From Pigoraptor vietnamica (lineage: Eukaryota > Opisthokonta > Filasterea): a stretch of 64,000 nucleotides of DNA. Positions 47,970-58,956 of this stretch are shown here, piece after piece (position 1 is the stretch's first letter; every line of letters starts with the position of its first letter). The position numbers were made by a program, and so were the translations under genes. The notes below the pieces were generated by a model that made no database searches, was not told the DNA's origin, and worked only from the letters and a program-made list of their open reading frames with translations. The stretch is taken from positions 1-64,000 of the forward strand of contig CALSCQ010001689.1 in NCBI GenBank assembly GCA_943704525.1. Reading direction: 5' to 3'.

Positions 47970-48539
47970 TGCTTCGCAAAGTGGCAGACACAGAGAGAGT
48001 GTGATGAAGTGTGCGTGCCGCTTAGTCCTGTGCCGAACACAGTGCATGAAGCCACGCCGGAGTGTAGTAAAGATTTCAATAGGAATACGGAATTGGTGCG
48101 ACTCGAGTGGTATAACAGTTGTTGTCTCATCGTGGATGCATGCCCTGCTTTTATAGCCTCGGTTGTCAGGCAGGCGCACTCGGGCGACGTGGGAATACCC
48201 CAGTGCCTTTAATCGTAAAAATGCGTTCGTCGCGTGCGTGCATCTTCAACCCTGCAGCTTTAGCCACTGCTGTCCAGACTAAGACCAAAATACTATTTAT
48301 AGACTGAAGAGAGATCTATTTTTAGATCCAAAGGTACTTTCCTTGTTACCTTCTCAAATAAGGAAATTTGTCGGCGTCAAAAGGTGAGCCACTGAATACT
48401 GCACACTACAAGATTTCAGAACATCCACCCCAACGTCCACCATCATCTTTCATCGCCCACATCATTGCACCTTTTCCCGCGCTGTGGCAGTTGTGCAGCG
48501 TCTGCTTTTGCGTTAAACGTTCCCGTGCGTGGTTGAGAC
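47970..48539. other. Divergent intergenic region, nothing recognised
   Basis: 570 bp between the Cys-rich gene (-) and the short MYND gene (+), AT-richer than its surroundings near 48,280-48,360. No gene or named motif was found. Confidence 0.6.
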
Positions 48540-49372
48540 ATGGCGACCTTGCGTCAGCTGGTAAGATGTCACCGAAGTGGATCGCAGTGATCGCAGCCGT
48601 GTGCGGCAGTATCTGTTACGGCGCCTGCTGCGTTTTGTAGTCTCATCTCTCTCAAAATGAATCGAAAGAACACCCTCTCGTGACATTTAGTGCTGTCTCG
48701 CGACGCCGTAGTATACACACCATATTTTACGTCCATTACACTTTTACGCTTATGTCTCACTGTTGGCCTGGTAGAGCCTATGGTGGCAGGTGAAATTGTC
48801 CCTTGGCATAACGGACGGTCCCTCGGTCGCCTGCGCCGCTTGCGAGTGCTTGCGCGACCCATACTTTTGTGCAATGGAATATGCGAGTGGTTTCACACGC
48901 GCGAGAAGGGTGAGTGTGGTATGTGCAGGTGGATCCCCGTTAACGCTGTGTAGGCGACGTTGTGTATGGGACAGTCTGTCGCGCAAATTCGTAACAGCTG
49001 CCCCTCTGTGTCCAACTAAACACTTTCGACGCAGCGGTTGCGGCACTCGATCACGCCCGGGAAATTCGTGCGGCATGCATTAACAAAGTGGGCGCACGCA
49101 AGCCACTTGGGGGATCTGTCCGTACCACTCCGACCTCTTTCCCGTGGACGACTTTGTACATAGCGTCAAACTCGTCCGCCACTGCTTCGCGTTGCCGCGC
49201 GTGCTCTGTGTGTGGGAAGGGCGATACTAAGCTGCAAAAGTGTGGGGCGTGTCGTGCGGTGCGTTATTGTTCGCGCGAGTGCCAAATGTTTGCGTGGCCG
49301 TTGCACCGCCAGGCATGTGAAAGAAGAGTCGCACACCGCGACCCCCGCCGTGCGGAGACGTGCGGAAAATAG
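48540..49372 (+). CDS. Short C-terminal-only MYND relative (~170 aa)
   Basis: Exons 48540-48560, 48775-48928 and 49035-49372 are proposed. The first (MATLRQL, then GTAAGA) matches the end of exon 4 in the full-length copies (LLRQL or LRRL before the donor). The second corresponds to exon 5 (SLWWQ..., SVACAACECLRDPYFCAM), keeping C-x2-C but lacking the H-P and H-x-C part. The third ends with a full MYND finger: CRACSVCGKGDTKLQKCGAC, RYCSRECQMFAWPLHRQAC. Exons 1-3 of the array gene have no counterpart upstream. It may be a functional single-domain adaptor or a decaying 3' fragment; the open, ligand-complete finger favours function. The second donor is uncertain (48,909 or 48,928). Confidence 0.5.
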
Positions 49373-49470
49373 AGAGGGCTTTCTGCGTCTGCATAAATAC
49401 AGTTTAAAGAAGCCATGTTGCGGTACACGCAACGCGAACTGTGCGAATTGCGCACTCCGATATTTCCGCC

Positions 49471-52251
49471 TTACATTGCGTCGGGCTTGATGACGAGCAC
49501 GAGCGCCACCACAAACGCGCCAAACGAGTAGAGGAGAATGGCGGCGGCGACCCACAACGCGCTGTGCCACGCAGAGAACGGCGTCCAATACCGCTGTCTG
49601 TGGGTGCACTTTGGGTACAGCCGCATGCACTCGCGCACGCTGAGTATTTGGAGCCCGCACGGGATAATGAGCTCCAGGAAGAAGGCAAACAGCCCGGCGA
49701 CCTTGATAATAATGCTGATACTGCCGACGGAAAGGCCAAGCGCGAAGGGTGGGATCACGATCGCAAGGCGCGTGAGGACCTTGTTTGCGCGCAGGCTGCG
49801 GCCCTCGAGATACTGCGAGGGGATGCTCTGAAGGAGGTTGTTTGCCGTTGTGCTGCGCGGGAACGGGTGCGTACAAGGTATTAGGGACGCGTAAGCACAT
49901 CGCACAGACGACAGTGAAAGGCCTCATAAGAGCAGAAGTTGGAATCCATATAATAAACTACCCGTGAAACGATGAGTATATCGCACAGGAGAAGTTTCGG
50001 CGTGTTTGAGGTGGCTATTTGAAGCGCCGGATTATAGACGCGTATCCGTTGACGCGACATGGGCACAAAGAGCAACGAGATATCGAGGCGGCACAAGAGG
50101 CTCGCACTCACATTGCGACGAGTGGAAAGACGTTTGCCATGTCGAGGACGGGGAAGAGCAGCACGATCAACTGCACGATCACACCGCCCGCATTGCGTCC
50201 GCTGTTGTGGAGAGTGTCGTGGAGGAGTCAGGTAAGGGGAGTACCACAAGGGCAAGTGTCACAGCACCGCCTACCAAACTGCACGAATGTCGTGAAGCAG
50301 AAACAAAGGAAGTAACACGCTAGCTCCGTGAAACAAACAGCGGCAGACGCAGACAGAGCAATGTGAGACCAGTTGACTGTCTGCAACCGAACACATACTA
50401 GACGCACCATGGCTCCCATCCCGTGCTGCCGCAGCCCGTGTAGTCCTTCCAGTTCAGCGTCACAAGCGTGTTGGCACTCTTCCCGAGAAACACCTGCGCA
50501 ACGCAAAAAAAAAGCCGCCCATTGTCAGTTCAGCGCGCGCGAGTGCACATAGGGTGAGAAGCTTAATGTTGGTATGCAAAAAGGGGGGTTGATCAGCACG
50601 CTCACCGCCACGACGATGCCGAGCGTGAGGTAGAAGACGAGCGTAAAGAGGATCGCGTACAGCACGATCCGCTTCGCTCCCTTCTTATCGCGCGCAGGGT
50701 GCAAAATGTCGGGCAAATTCTTCTGAAAGTTCAGCGCGACGACCGTCGACGTGAACGCCGTCGCAAAGCCGGAGAAGTGCGGGCGAATCTCGTACTCCCA
50801 GTTCGTGCGGGCCGCGTCCTTGTCGCCGTCGATTCCCCGCGCGCACGTCGCGAGCATGACAAAGAACGCCACCACGCGATACGCCGTGAGTCCCAGCTGC
50901 ACGTGACGCTGGTGCTGCAAATCGACGAGGGTGAGCGGGATGACGAGCGCGGCGAAGATGGCGGCGCACGTGTAGTACGCGTTCTTGCAGACGGCCGTTG
51001 GGTGGCTGCCAAAGGGATCGCACGAGGGCTGGTCCGAGTTGAAGTAGAGAAAGTAGATTGTGGTGAGCGTCGTTGAGAACGAGACGACGTACGCCCACAT
51101 CACCCTGCGTGCGGGTCATGCTTGAAAATGTGAGTGGGTGTTCAATATGGGTAGAAGGATGGAATCCACGTATTGGACGGCAACACAGAGAGCTCGAAGC
51201 ATTCTCCCCACAGCCAGGCAATCGAGCCGTCTTAGAGGTGAGATGCCTATTCATCGAACTCCGCACCCCATTCACGCGTGTGCAGCACGCACCCCCAACA
51301 GTAGAGCGTGATCGTCGCCTCCATGAACCACTTGCCCGGCGCCCCGCCAAAGCGCTCGCACAGTGCGACCATCGCAAACTTTCGGAATGTTATCTCGTGT
51401 CGCGGCGCTTCGCCTCCGCCCCCCGCGAGCGCCCGCTGTTCTTCCGGAAGGGCGCCGTCGTCGTCAGAGTCCGACGGCGGGTTCTGCTCGAGCACCGACG
51501 CCGACGACGCCATCGTGTCGGTGGATGCGGTCGCCGACGTCACGACAACGGTCGCTGTGAGGATGGCGAGACACGCAAGCGGGTAAACAGAAGTGCACCG
51601 GACACTCGCACGAATGTTTCGCATGGCGGCTGAAACTTTGGACGTACTCCACGTGCGCGCAGCCAGGCAGCCACAGTGCGCTCTCGCTGCACAGACACAA
51701 TCCCACACTCACTGTTGCGTGTGTTGGACACCCCGTCCATCCGCGCCATCGTTTCGAGGGTGTAGTAGGCTGCGATCAGACTGACGAACGCGCCCATGCA
51801 GACGAGCGCCCCCATGACGGGTATGCCGGACTCGTAGAATGCCGCGGGAAGAGAGAAGACGCCCGTCCCGATCATGTAGTTGATGCTGTGAAAACACAAA
51901 TGCGAGGGATGGGAGTGTGAGAACGTGCGCGTGGAGCGGTTCTGTACACAACAGTCGACGGCTTGTGTGCGTCAACACACAGTAGATTGCGTCCGAGTGC
52001 CTCGCTGCAAGCGACCCTCAAAACGGCTCTGTCCAGTACTCCAAACACTGACTTCCCTCGCGTTGCGTGCAACACAGGCAGCAAAGGGCACTGGCGTCCC
52101 TCACGTTGCGTGCAACACAGGCAGCAAAGGGTACTCGTCCTCACCATATGGCAAACACGATGACATTGCCGTACGTGACCGCCGGCAGACCCTCGGTGGG
52201 TCCCATCGAGCTCCGTCGCGGGCCGCCCCTCTCCATCTTCAGCTGTTGCAT
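49471..52251 (-). CDS. Amino-acid transporter of the AAAP/APC type
   Basis: 532 aa, exons in phase: 52251-52145, 51885-51713, 51554-51293, 51104-50606, 50493-50408, 50201-50112, 49852-49471. Membrane segments are evident: INYMIGTGVFSLPAAFYESG (the first helix with the N-x-x-(I/V)-G-x-G-(V/I) motif of amino-acid permeases), VMGALVCMGAFVSLIAAYYT, YVVSFSTTLTTIYFLYF, ACAAIFAALVIPLTLVDL (approximate), VVAFFVMLATCARGI, LYAILFTLVFYLTLGIVVAV, VIVQLIVLLFPVLDM, IVIPPFALGLSVGSISIIIK and AFVVALVLVI. Between helices 2 and 3 lies a Ser/Asp/Gly-rich cytosolic loop (about 98-150). The family pattern G-x-G-V-x-x-x-P supports amino-acid or auxin permease-like transport; substrate and membrane are unknown. Confidence 0.85.
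52061..52131. repeat. 43-bp tandem duplication in a transporter intron
   Basis: CGTTGCGTGCAACACAGGCA followed by GCAAAGGG occurs at 52,061 and again at 52,104, just downstream (minus-strand sense) of the first exon's donor. Confidence 0.9.
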
Positions 52252-52738
52252 CGGCTGAACGCGGCCGCGCACGCACGAGTGGGTCACGGACGCGCGCCCA
52301 TCGATTCCGCGAGAAGTGTACGAGTCGGAGAGAGAGTTGGATCGACGCTGAGAAATACAATGTCTCCCGTCGACTTAAAGGGATAGAACAGCGAAGAGAG
52401 CGCTTTGGACGCGAACTGTGCACACAGAGCCTGTCCTCTAACAGCGCAGAACCGCAGGACCGCCGCAAGAGCACGTGGGACGCGCTTTCTTTCGGAGGAA
52501 AAAAAGGGAAAAGGAGAATGCGGATTGTGCCGTAGCAACTGTTGGTGGTCACGTGCCGGACATGGACAGCGCATTCGCCCGAAGGTAAACACACACTCAC
52601 ACCGTTTCGCTTTCTGTCGTTTCTTATTATCGTTCACTCTACACACGTCGCATGTGAACTCCCCCGTACTCTCGAAACGCCAAAGTCTGCTGTTTTGCTC
52701 TCCTTTCGGTATCATTGCATGCCGTAGGGCAAACGTGC

Positions 52739-52754
52739 TCTGTGTGTGTGTGCG

Positions 52755-52799
<45 letters not shown>

Positions 52800-52820
52800 T
52801 GTGTGTGTGTGTGTGTCGCA
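52739..52820. repeat. (GT)n microsatellite
   Basis: About 80 bp of GT between the transporter gene and the small plus-strand gene below. Confidence 0.95.
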
Positions 52821-52876
52821 TCAATCACGTCAAACACGTCGTCCCTTGCGACCTGCCGCTCGACGCATAGCTCCAT

Positions 52877-53147
52877 TAACTCTCCGCGCATTGACCGGCT
52901 CCTTCGCACTCGCACACACACCGACAACACTCGCACACACACCGACAACACTCGCGCACGCACTCATTCGCCACGAAGATGAACGGGATTATATCCGTGC
53001 AGGGCTTCCGCGGCAAGTGGCCCTTTCCTTGTTGCTCTGTGCTCACTTTCACAGCATGCACGCACCCTCACGCACCATCTGTCCACTGTCGAAACCAACG
53101 CGAAAGCTCTTTTCAACGACCGCAAGGAGTGCATCTTCTGTGCATGA
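52877..53147 (+). CDS. Possible 3' end of a small unrecognised gene
   Basis: An open stretch to 53,016 ends ALIRHEDERDYIRAGLPRQ before donor GTGGCC. A second stretch, 53,055-53,147, follows acceptor TTTCACAG and reads HARTLTHHLSTVETNAKALF then NDRKECIFCA-stop, in phase. The composition looks protein-like and the splice sites are plausible, but the upstream part passes into CA repeats. An ATG at 52,563 (MDSAFAR, then GTAAAC) might be its first exon. No family was recognised; the C-terminal C-I-F-C could be half a zinc site. It ends 132 bp before the F-box gene. Confidence 0.3.
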
Positions 53148-53279
53148 GTTGCGAATGCCGCGTTCTCCAGCTCACACGGGACATTTGCCATATAACGCTC
53201 ACTCCCGCCCGCACTCGCTGACTTCCCGTGAACATACGCAGAGTTTGCGGCTTCGCGGTTCTTCCCTCCGTGCCCACTC

Positions 53280-55762
53280 ATGCCAGATGAGCTTGTGATC
53301 GAGATTCTCACCCACGTGGAACCGGCCGACTTGTGCCATCTGTCTGTCGTAAAGTACGTGGCCCATCGAACCGTGGTATGCGGCGTGCGCGTGATGTATG
53401 TGCGTGCGCGCGTGTGCGTGTGGTTTGTAATGCCGGCCTCCGCCTATGCTCGCGGGCAGTGATGGTGGACGTGTGTGCGCTGTGTGCGAGCGTGCCCACC
53501 TGCGGCTCTTTTGGCCGTGAGTGCACTGTGTGTGTGTGTGCGTGCTACTAATAGTAGTCCCATTTTGCACAGCTTTGAATGGAAACGGCTCACAATGGAC
53601 GCGCGGCTGTGGTCCGTTCTTGCAAAGCGTGCGAGACTCCGCCTGAAGAGTGGGTTGCGTCAAACGCACATCAAACACAAGCACAACTTATGCATTCGTA
53701 CACGCACACGCGCGCACACATGCACGACATTGGGAATGTGGACACGCACACAGTCGCAATACGAGAGTAGTCGTGCAGCAATAGCCTTCTTTGCATCGTC
53801 GCCTCACAGCACAGCATCGCAGAACTCAAACTGATACACGAGCTCCTCTACGACGCACCCGAAAGCCTCGAAACGGTGCGTGTGCGCCATAGCCGCTCTT
53901 GCGTCTGTGTGCGCGTTCCGTCCCGCGCTATCCTTGGACGCGGATGCACGAGGACAGCAGAGAGACAGTCCTTGCGGCGACATGTTGTACATTCTATGAA
54001 CCAGCCGCAACTGCTTACGGATGAACGCAACGCAGGACATTCTGTTTGCGCAGCGCCGCCTCAACTCCATTCTCATCAAGGAGCGGCGCATTCGCCACTT
54101 CAATACCATCACAGGTGGGCGTTGGAAAAGAAAACAGGGGGGTGAAGTGGAAAGAGTGGGGGGGGAGAGGGGGGGGGTCACTATCGTTCGCAGGCAATTG
54201 CCGTACAGCACAAGCATCCTTTACGGCTTCGACAGCATGCTTCCTCCTGCTGTGCTCATTTTCGCTCATTTTGGCTCCATTTCCCAGGACCCGCGCGCCT
54301 TGTGCCCAACCGCCACCAATATCTCTTTCCCGACTATGTCGACGTCCCCATTGAAGCGCTCACGCGCATACTCGGCTACCTCTCCCCCCTCGAGCTCAAT
54401 GCGTGCGCGAGGCTCAGTCGCGCATGGTATACGGCGTGCACGTGCAGGGACGTGTGGATCCACCGGGCGCCTGTAAACGCGCGCGCGACAAGTGCGCTGA
54501 GGCAAGCGTACGACAGCTGTTACGACCCGCCGGCAGTGTTGGAGGCGGTGCGTATAGTGTGTGTGTGTGTGTGTAGGGGGGGTGCACGTGTGCTAACCTC
54601 CGTTTCATTCGCGTAGCAACTCGCACGGTCGGTAAACGACGGGCGCATCATCAAGAAAAGGCTGGCGCTGGGTATGTGTGGGCTATTGCTATTGCACGTG
54701 CGGTGTGTGCCTATTTCGTCTGACCTTTTCTCTGTGTGTGGCTTCACTTGTTGCATGTCACTGTGTGTGGTACTCGATATGCGTGGGCATACAATGTGCT
54801 ACTGTGCGTGGGACTCTAATCCGTGTTCACGCGCCCTAATGCAATTTCTCCTCTTGTCTCTTGTTCTCAGCGGGCGATGCTGTGACGAACGAGTCGAACG
54901 ACGTCGCGCTGGACTTTGGCTCGTCCTTTGTGCTGCGAACGGCGCGCGAATTCTTTCCCGCGTCGCGTCGGCTGTCGTTTCCGAAGCGCCTTTTCATCAA
55001 AATTGTGTCCTATCTCTCGGCGAAGGACCTGTGCAACTGCTGTCTCGTGTGCTCGACGTGGATGCTGGTGCGTTGGGGACGTGCCGCAGTGCTCTTGCCA
55101 ATAGATTGCGTGTCGCAGATAGACGCGCGCGTGCTTGTGTCGGCCGCGTGGGTGCGCTTGTGCGTGTTTGCATTGTTGGTATATGTGTGCGTAATGTCAT
55201 GTCTCTCTCGTCCGCTATTCGTGTTGTCAATTGAAGATCACCCTCCCGTGACAGGCCATCCGCAACAGCGACGCCTGGGACGGTGCGATGGCAAACGAAC
55301 TGCGCGCTTTGCGTGGGCTCCGCGTGCGCTACGACAGCATGTACGACCCACCAGCGAGCATAGAGAAGGTGCGCTTAGCGCTATGGGCTGACAGACAATT
55401 TTGCGGTGTGCGGAGTGTCCTTCGTATGGTTGACATCTGTTTATATTTTTGTCTTTGGTGCGCAGGCACTCGTGGCGAAAGAGAACCTCGTCAAGACACT
55501 CCGCGTGCGGAAGGGTATCCGCGCGGTGAGTGTCTGGACTGAGCCAGCTACTGTGCGGACTCACGCACCAATCTACTGCATCGCTGAGGATTTGCATACC
55601 GAACTCTGTGGTTATCCGTGCTTATCTCCACGTGCGCACTCGCAGCGGCCCGACGCTTCTTCTGCCGTGCGGCGGTCTTCGGACGGTCCCACGAGCTCAC
55701 TCTCGCCTGTTCCGGCGAGGAAGGAGACGCGTACGCGTGCGTTCAGCACGCCAGTGGGCTGA
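53280..55762 (+). CDS. Protein with three F-boxes in series (361 aa)
   Basis: Ten exons in phase: 53280-53353, 53573-53649, 53823-53875, 54036-54114, 54288-54547, 54617-54671, 54871-55067, 55255-55368, 55466-55525, 55646-55762. F-box 1: MPDELVIEILTHVEPADLCH, followed by FEWKRLTMDARLWSVLAKRA. F-box 2: VDVPIEALTRILGYLSPLEL, then CARLSRAWYTACTCRDVW. F-box 3: LSFPKRLFIKIVSYLSAKDL, then LVCSTWML. After each comes a Y-D-x-x-Y-D-P-P-x-x-x-E type helix (LYDAPESLET, YDSCYDPPAVLEA, YDSMYDPPASIEK) and a basic coil, so the gene is a tripled exon module. F-boxes bind Skp1 in ubiquitin ligases; three in one chain is unusual. The C-terminus is Ser/Pro/Arg-rich with no substrate-binding repeat. Confidence 0.82.
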
Positions 55763-55886
55763 AAGATGTCTCTTGTGTGTCGCCTCGCATAGAACACTGG
55801 CTCAGTCCGATGCTTTCTCGTGCCAACGGAATCGCATCAGTACACATATACCCCATGTCAATTCAGCCTGTGTATTTTCAATGCCT

Positions 55887-58165
55887 TCAGTACGCAACCT
55901 CCGTGACTTCGCTCTTCGCCTCCGCCCCGCTGTCTGTCGCCGCGTCCACGCGACGCACCTTCCGGACTTCGAGGACAAACAGGTACGAGACGATGATGGC
56001 GAGTGCGCCGGCACACGCACTGACGATGAAGGCCGTTTGGTAGCAGTGGCGTCCCTCGCACGTGTCGGTCCCTGGAATGGCGTGCACAGCGGGCGAGTTG
56101 TGCGTCAAGGACACAACAGAAAGGAGCACAAATACATGCAGTACACAAGTGGGCATACACACACGCGCGCACACGCACGCACACATGCACACACGAGCGT
56201 GTGCGGATATCCTATCGTCGTAGAGGCGCGCTGCCATGGGGCCGAACAAGAAGATTCCGACGCCGTTTGCGAGCGTGAGGAACCCAAAGTTCTGCCCGTA
56301 GTGCTCGTTCCCGTAGAGCACGCGCAGCAGCACGGGGTATTGCGAGAAGAAGCCGCCGTCCGCGAGGCCCGTCCCCACGGCCGCGACGTACAGCGCGTTG
56401 AGCGGGAGAAAAATGAGGGCCACCTGCGTCGCCGTGATGATGATGACGGCGATGAACAGGAACGAGGCATTCGACATGCGCGCGCTGAACACGTCCGACA
56501 ACGTTCCAAAGATGACTCGGCTCACGACGTTGAGCACCGAGAACACGACGACGAGGTTCGATTGTGCCCCTGATTCGCCGCCGAGCGACTTCCACAGCGA
56601 CCCGACATTGTTGATGTAGAGGAGCGCGCAGCCCACGGCCAGCGCGAGCGTCCAGAAGAACAGCCAGAACGACCGCATCTTTAGCAGCGCCAACCCGTGA
56701 ATGTCGCGGCGCTCGAAAATGTTCGACGCGTCGTGTGCGGAGAGGCCCTTCTCGGTCTTTCGCAAGAGGCCCTCGTGCTCCGCGTCCTCCGTCTCGAAGG
56801 GGATGTGGTTGACGAAGAGCGCGCCTCCCATGATAACACCGCTCAAGACGCACGCAAGCATGACAAAGTAGCCGCGAATGTCCTCCGACGGGTGGTAGTA
56901 GCTCTTATAGACCGCGCTGAAGATTGCCGCGGACGACCCGAAGCCCGCGAATAAAAGGCCCGTGACCTTGCCCTTGTGGCGTGGGTGCCAGCTGCGCTCG
57001 TTCGGGATGAGTGCGGCGAAGAGGGCGCCGATGCTGCCCTGGCCGACGAGCTGGAAAGTGGTGTGGGCGGATGTCAAGGATGAAAGGGGCGGCGTGCTGA
57101 ATATGTTCGTGTGATGTACGGATGTTGTGTGGTGTATGTGTGTGTGTGTGTGCGCGCGCGCGCGCGTGTCAGTGTGCAGTGTCGGGGGAGGTGCCAATAT
57201 GTGCATGGTGTGTGCTTGCACACGCGTTGTAGACGTTCGCGGCACGTGACACAGAGCAGCTCCGTGCGGATACGAAGAGGGCGAATCCCATAGCGACGGC
57301 GTTCTCGCGCGACAGCTCAATCTTGACGAAGAGCCACATGAGCGTGTACCCCGCGGCCATCGCAATCGACGCAAGCAGCGCCGTCCACCGGTGACCGAAG
57401 CGGTCGAAGAAGAAGCCTGTCCAGACATCGGCCCGCGGGCGGTTGAGAAGCGGACACGTGCATGGGCTGCAGTTGTGCACGCACGGCACGCGCACAATAC
57501 ACGCGCAAATGATATGGTGCTCCGTTACGGTCGCCCGCGCCGTTCACAAGCACTCACCAAAGGGGATCGAAATGTACCTAGATTGCAACAGCGTGCGGTG
57601 TAAGCAAGGGGCTGCTACTGCGACCGCGATCAAACGACAGATGCACGCCAACACCCGCAACACTCACAGGCCCGGTGCATTGCAACAGCGTGCGGTGTAA
57701 GAAAGAGACTGCTACTGCGACTGCGATTAAACGACAGGTGCATGCCAACAACCGCAACACGCACAGGCCGGCATCTCCGATGGACGAGATGAGCTGGATG
57801 TCTGTCTCCTTGTAGCCGAGCTTGTCCTTAATGTCGGGCGAGTAGGCCGATATCCCGTAGAGAGTGCCTGCAGTCAACCAACGCGCCCATGAGCGCGCTG
57901 CGTACTCGCGGTCCACGCGACTGTGCTGGCAGTAGTAAAGAAACGAGAGCATACGGGACTGCGCGTGTTGTGTGCACGAACACCTACAATAGAGCGCATG
58001 GTGTTCGCTGTAGGCATGCACGGATCACAATTGTGTGTGCAACTGTGCGTGTGTGTGAGCGCAGCACCCACCCGACACTCCCATTATTATGAGACCATAC
58101 ACGAGGGAGACAATGCGCGCCACATCGATCTTCGTCAAACTCCCAAGCCACTCCTTGTTGCCCAT
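55887..58165 (-). CDS. Nodulin-like major facilitator transporter
   Basis: 466 aa, exons: 58165-58072, 57867-57765, 57577-57558, 57416-57274, 57050-56195, 56071-55887; phases fit. The N-terminal half follows the nodulin-like MFS pattern: GTLYGISAYSPDIKDKLGYK, ISSIGDAGLYISIPFGFFFD, RFGHRWTALLASIAMAAGYT. Later helices: FWLFFWTLALAVGCALLYIN, NVVSRVIFGTLSDVFSARM (MFS motif A-like), FLFIAVIIITATQVALIFLP, YGQNFGFLTLANGVGIFLFG, IVSACAGALAIIVSYLFVLE. The central loop is Glu/Lys-rich. Exon 3 is only 20 nt but is needed to continue the D-A-G-L-Y-I-S-I-P-F helix. The donor of exon 5 lies just after a GT-rich stretch and is less certain. Plant and fungal relatives move small organic solutes; the substrate here is unknown. 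Confidence 0.87.
57582..57775 (-). repeat. 97-bp tandem duplication over a splice donor
   Basis: ATTGCAACAGCGTGCGGTGT at 57,582 recurs at 57,679, with similarity across the whole 97 bp. The unit includes the minus-strand donor context GGCCT|GTG(C/A)GTG of the transporter's exon 2, so a second GTGAGTG donor lies in the intron beside the 20-nt exon. Confidence 0.85.
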
Positions 58166-58956
58166 TCTCGCGATGCCGCGCGTTGCGCGAGCCACTCAAA
58201 GACGACAGCGCTACTATCGCGAGTTCGTTTCGCTCGCATTGACTGCCGGATCACATCAGGGAAGCCAACAGTTCAAAATCAGCCGTGCCCGGGGTAGAGT
58301 GGCTGCAGGCGCATAAAGCCACTGGGCGAAGTCGCAGGTCCCGTGACCACTGCCGCTAAAAGGCACGACCGCCGCGCGCTGCCACTGGGCGATCGTCTGG
58401 CCAACCGGCTGTTTTTGTTGAACGACGCGGAGTTATTTGCGGCGGGGCGTTCATGCAGTGTGACGCAAGCGGGAAAGAGAAGAGGGAAGGGTGTCGCGCC
58501 CGTTCCATGTGACGCTGTTGTGAAATAGCGGCAAGCAGTGCTCACACACGCCGAGTCACAAGGTCAGCTGTCTCCACTTCCCGGTTACGCAACGGCCAAT
58601 CAGGAATTAGCTCGGTAACAGGGTGTTACATTTGTGTCACCATTCTGAGCCTCGTCTGCGTACCCACTAAATCGCTCCGCATGCGTCCCTTTTTTTCGAG
58701 AATGCTGCTGAGAGCCTGCTCTGAAGCGATGCGGTCCAAATGTGTAATGCCAGCTGCTTGCCCTCCGCTTAAACGGGCGGCCTACCCTCGCGCCCAAAGT
58801 ACTCATGTCGACCGTGTGTGTTAAAGTTACAGTAAACCGTGCGTGCATTTGAATGGTCGCAAACTCTATTCATTTGTCTGCTTCAAGCGCCCAAAACTGC
58901 CTCCCTACGCAAGCGAAAAATGCGAACGCGCACGCCGCACACACACGCAACACAGC
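58166..58956. other. Intergenic, nothing recognised
   Basis: 791 bp between the 5' end of the MFS gene and the 3' end of RPB5 (both minus strand). No coding pattern, repeat or RNA gene was seen. Confidence 0.6.
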
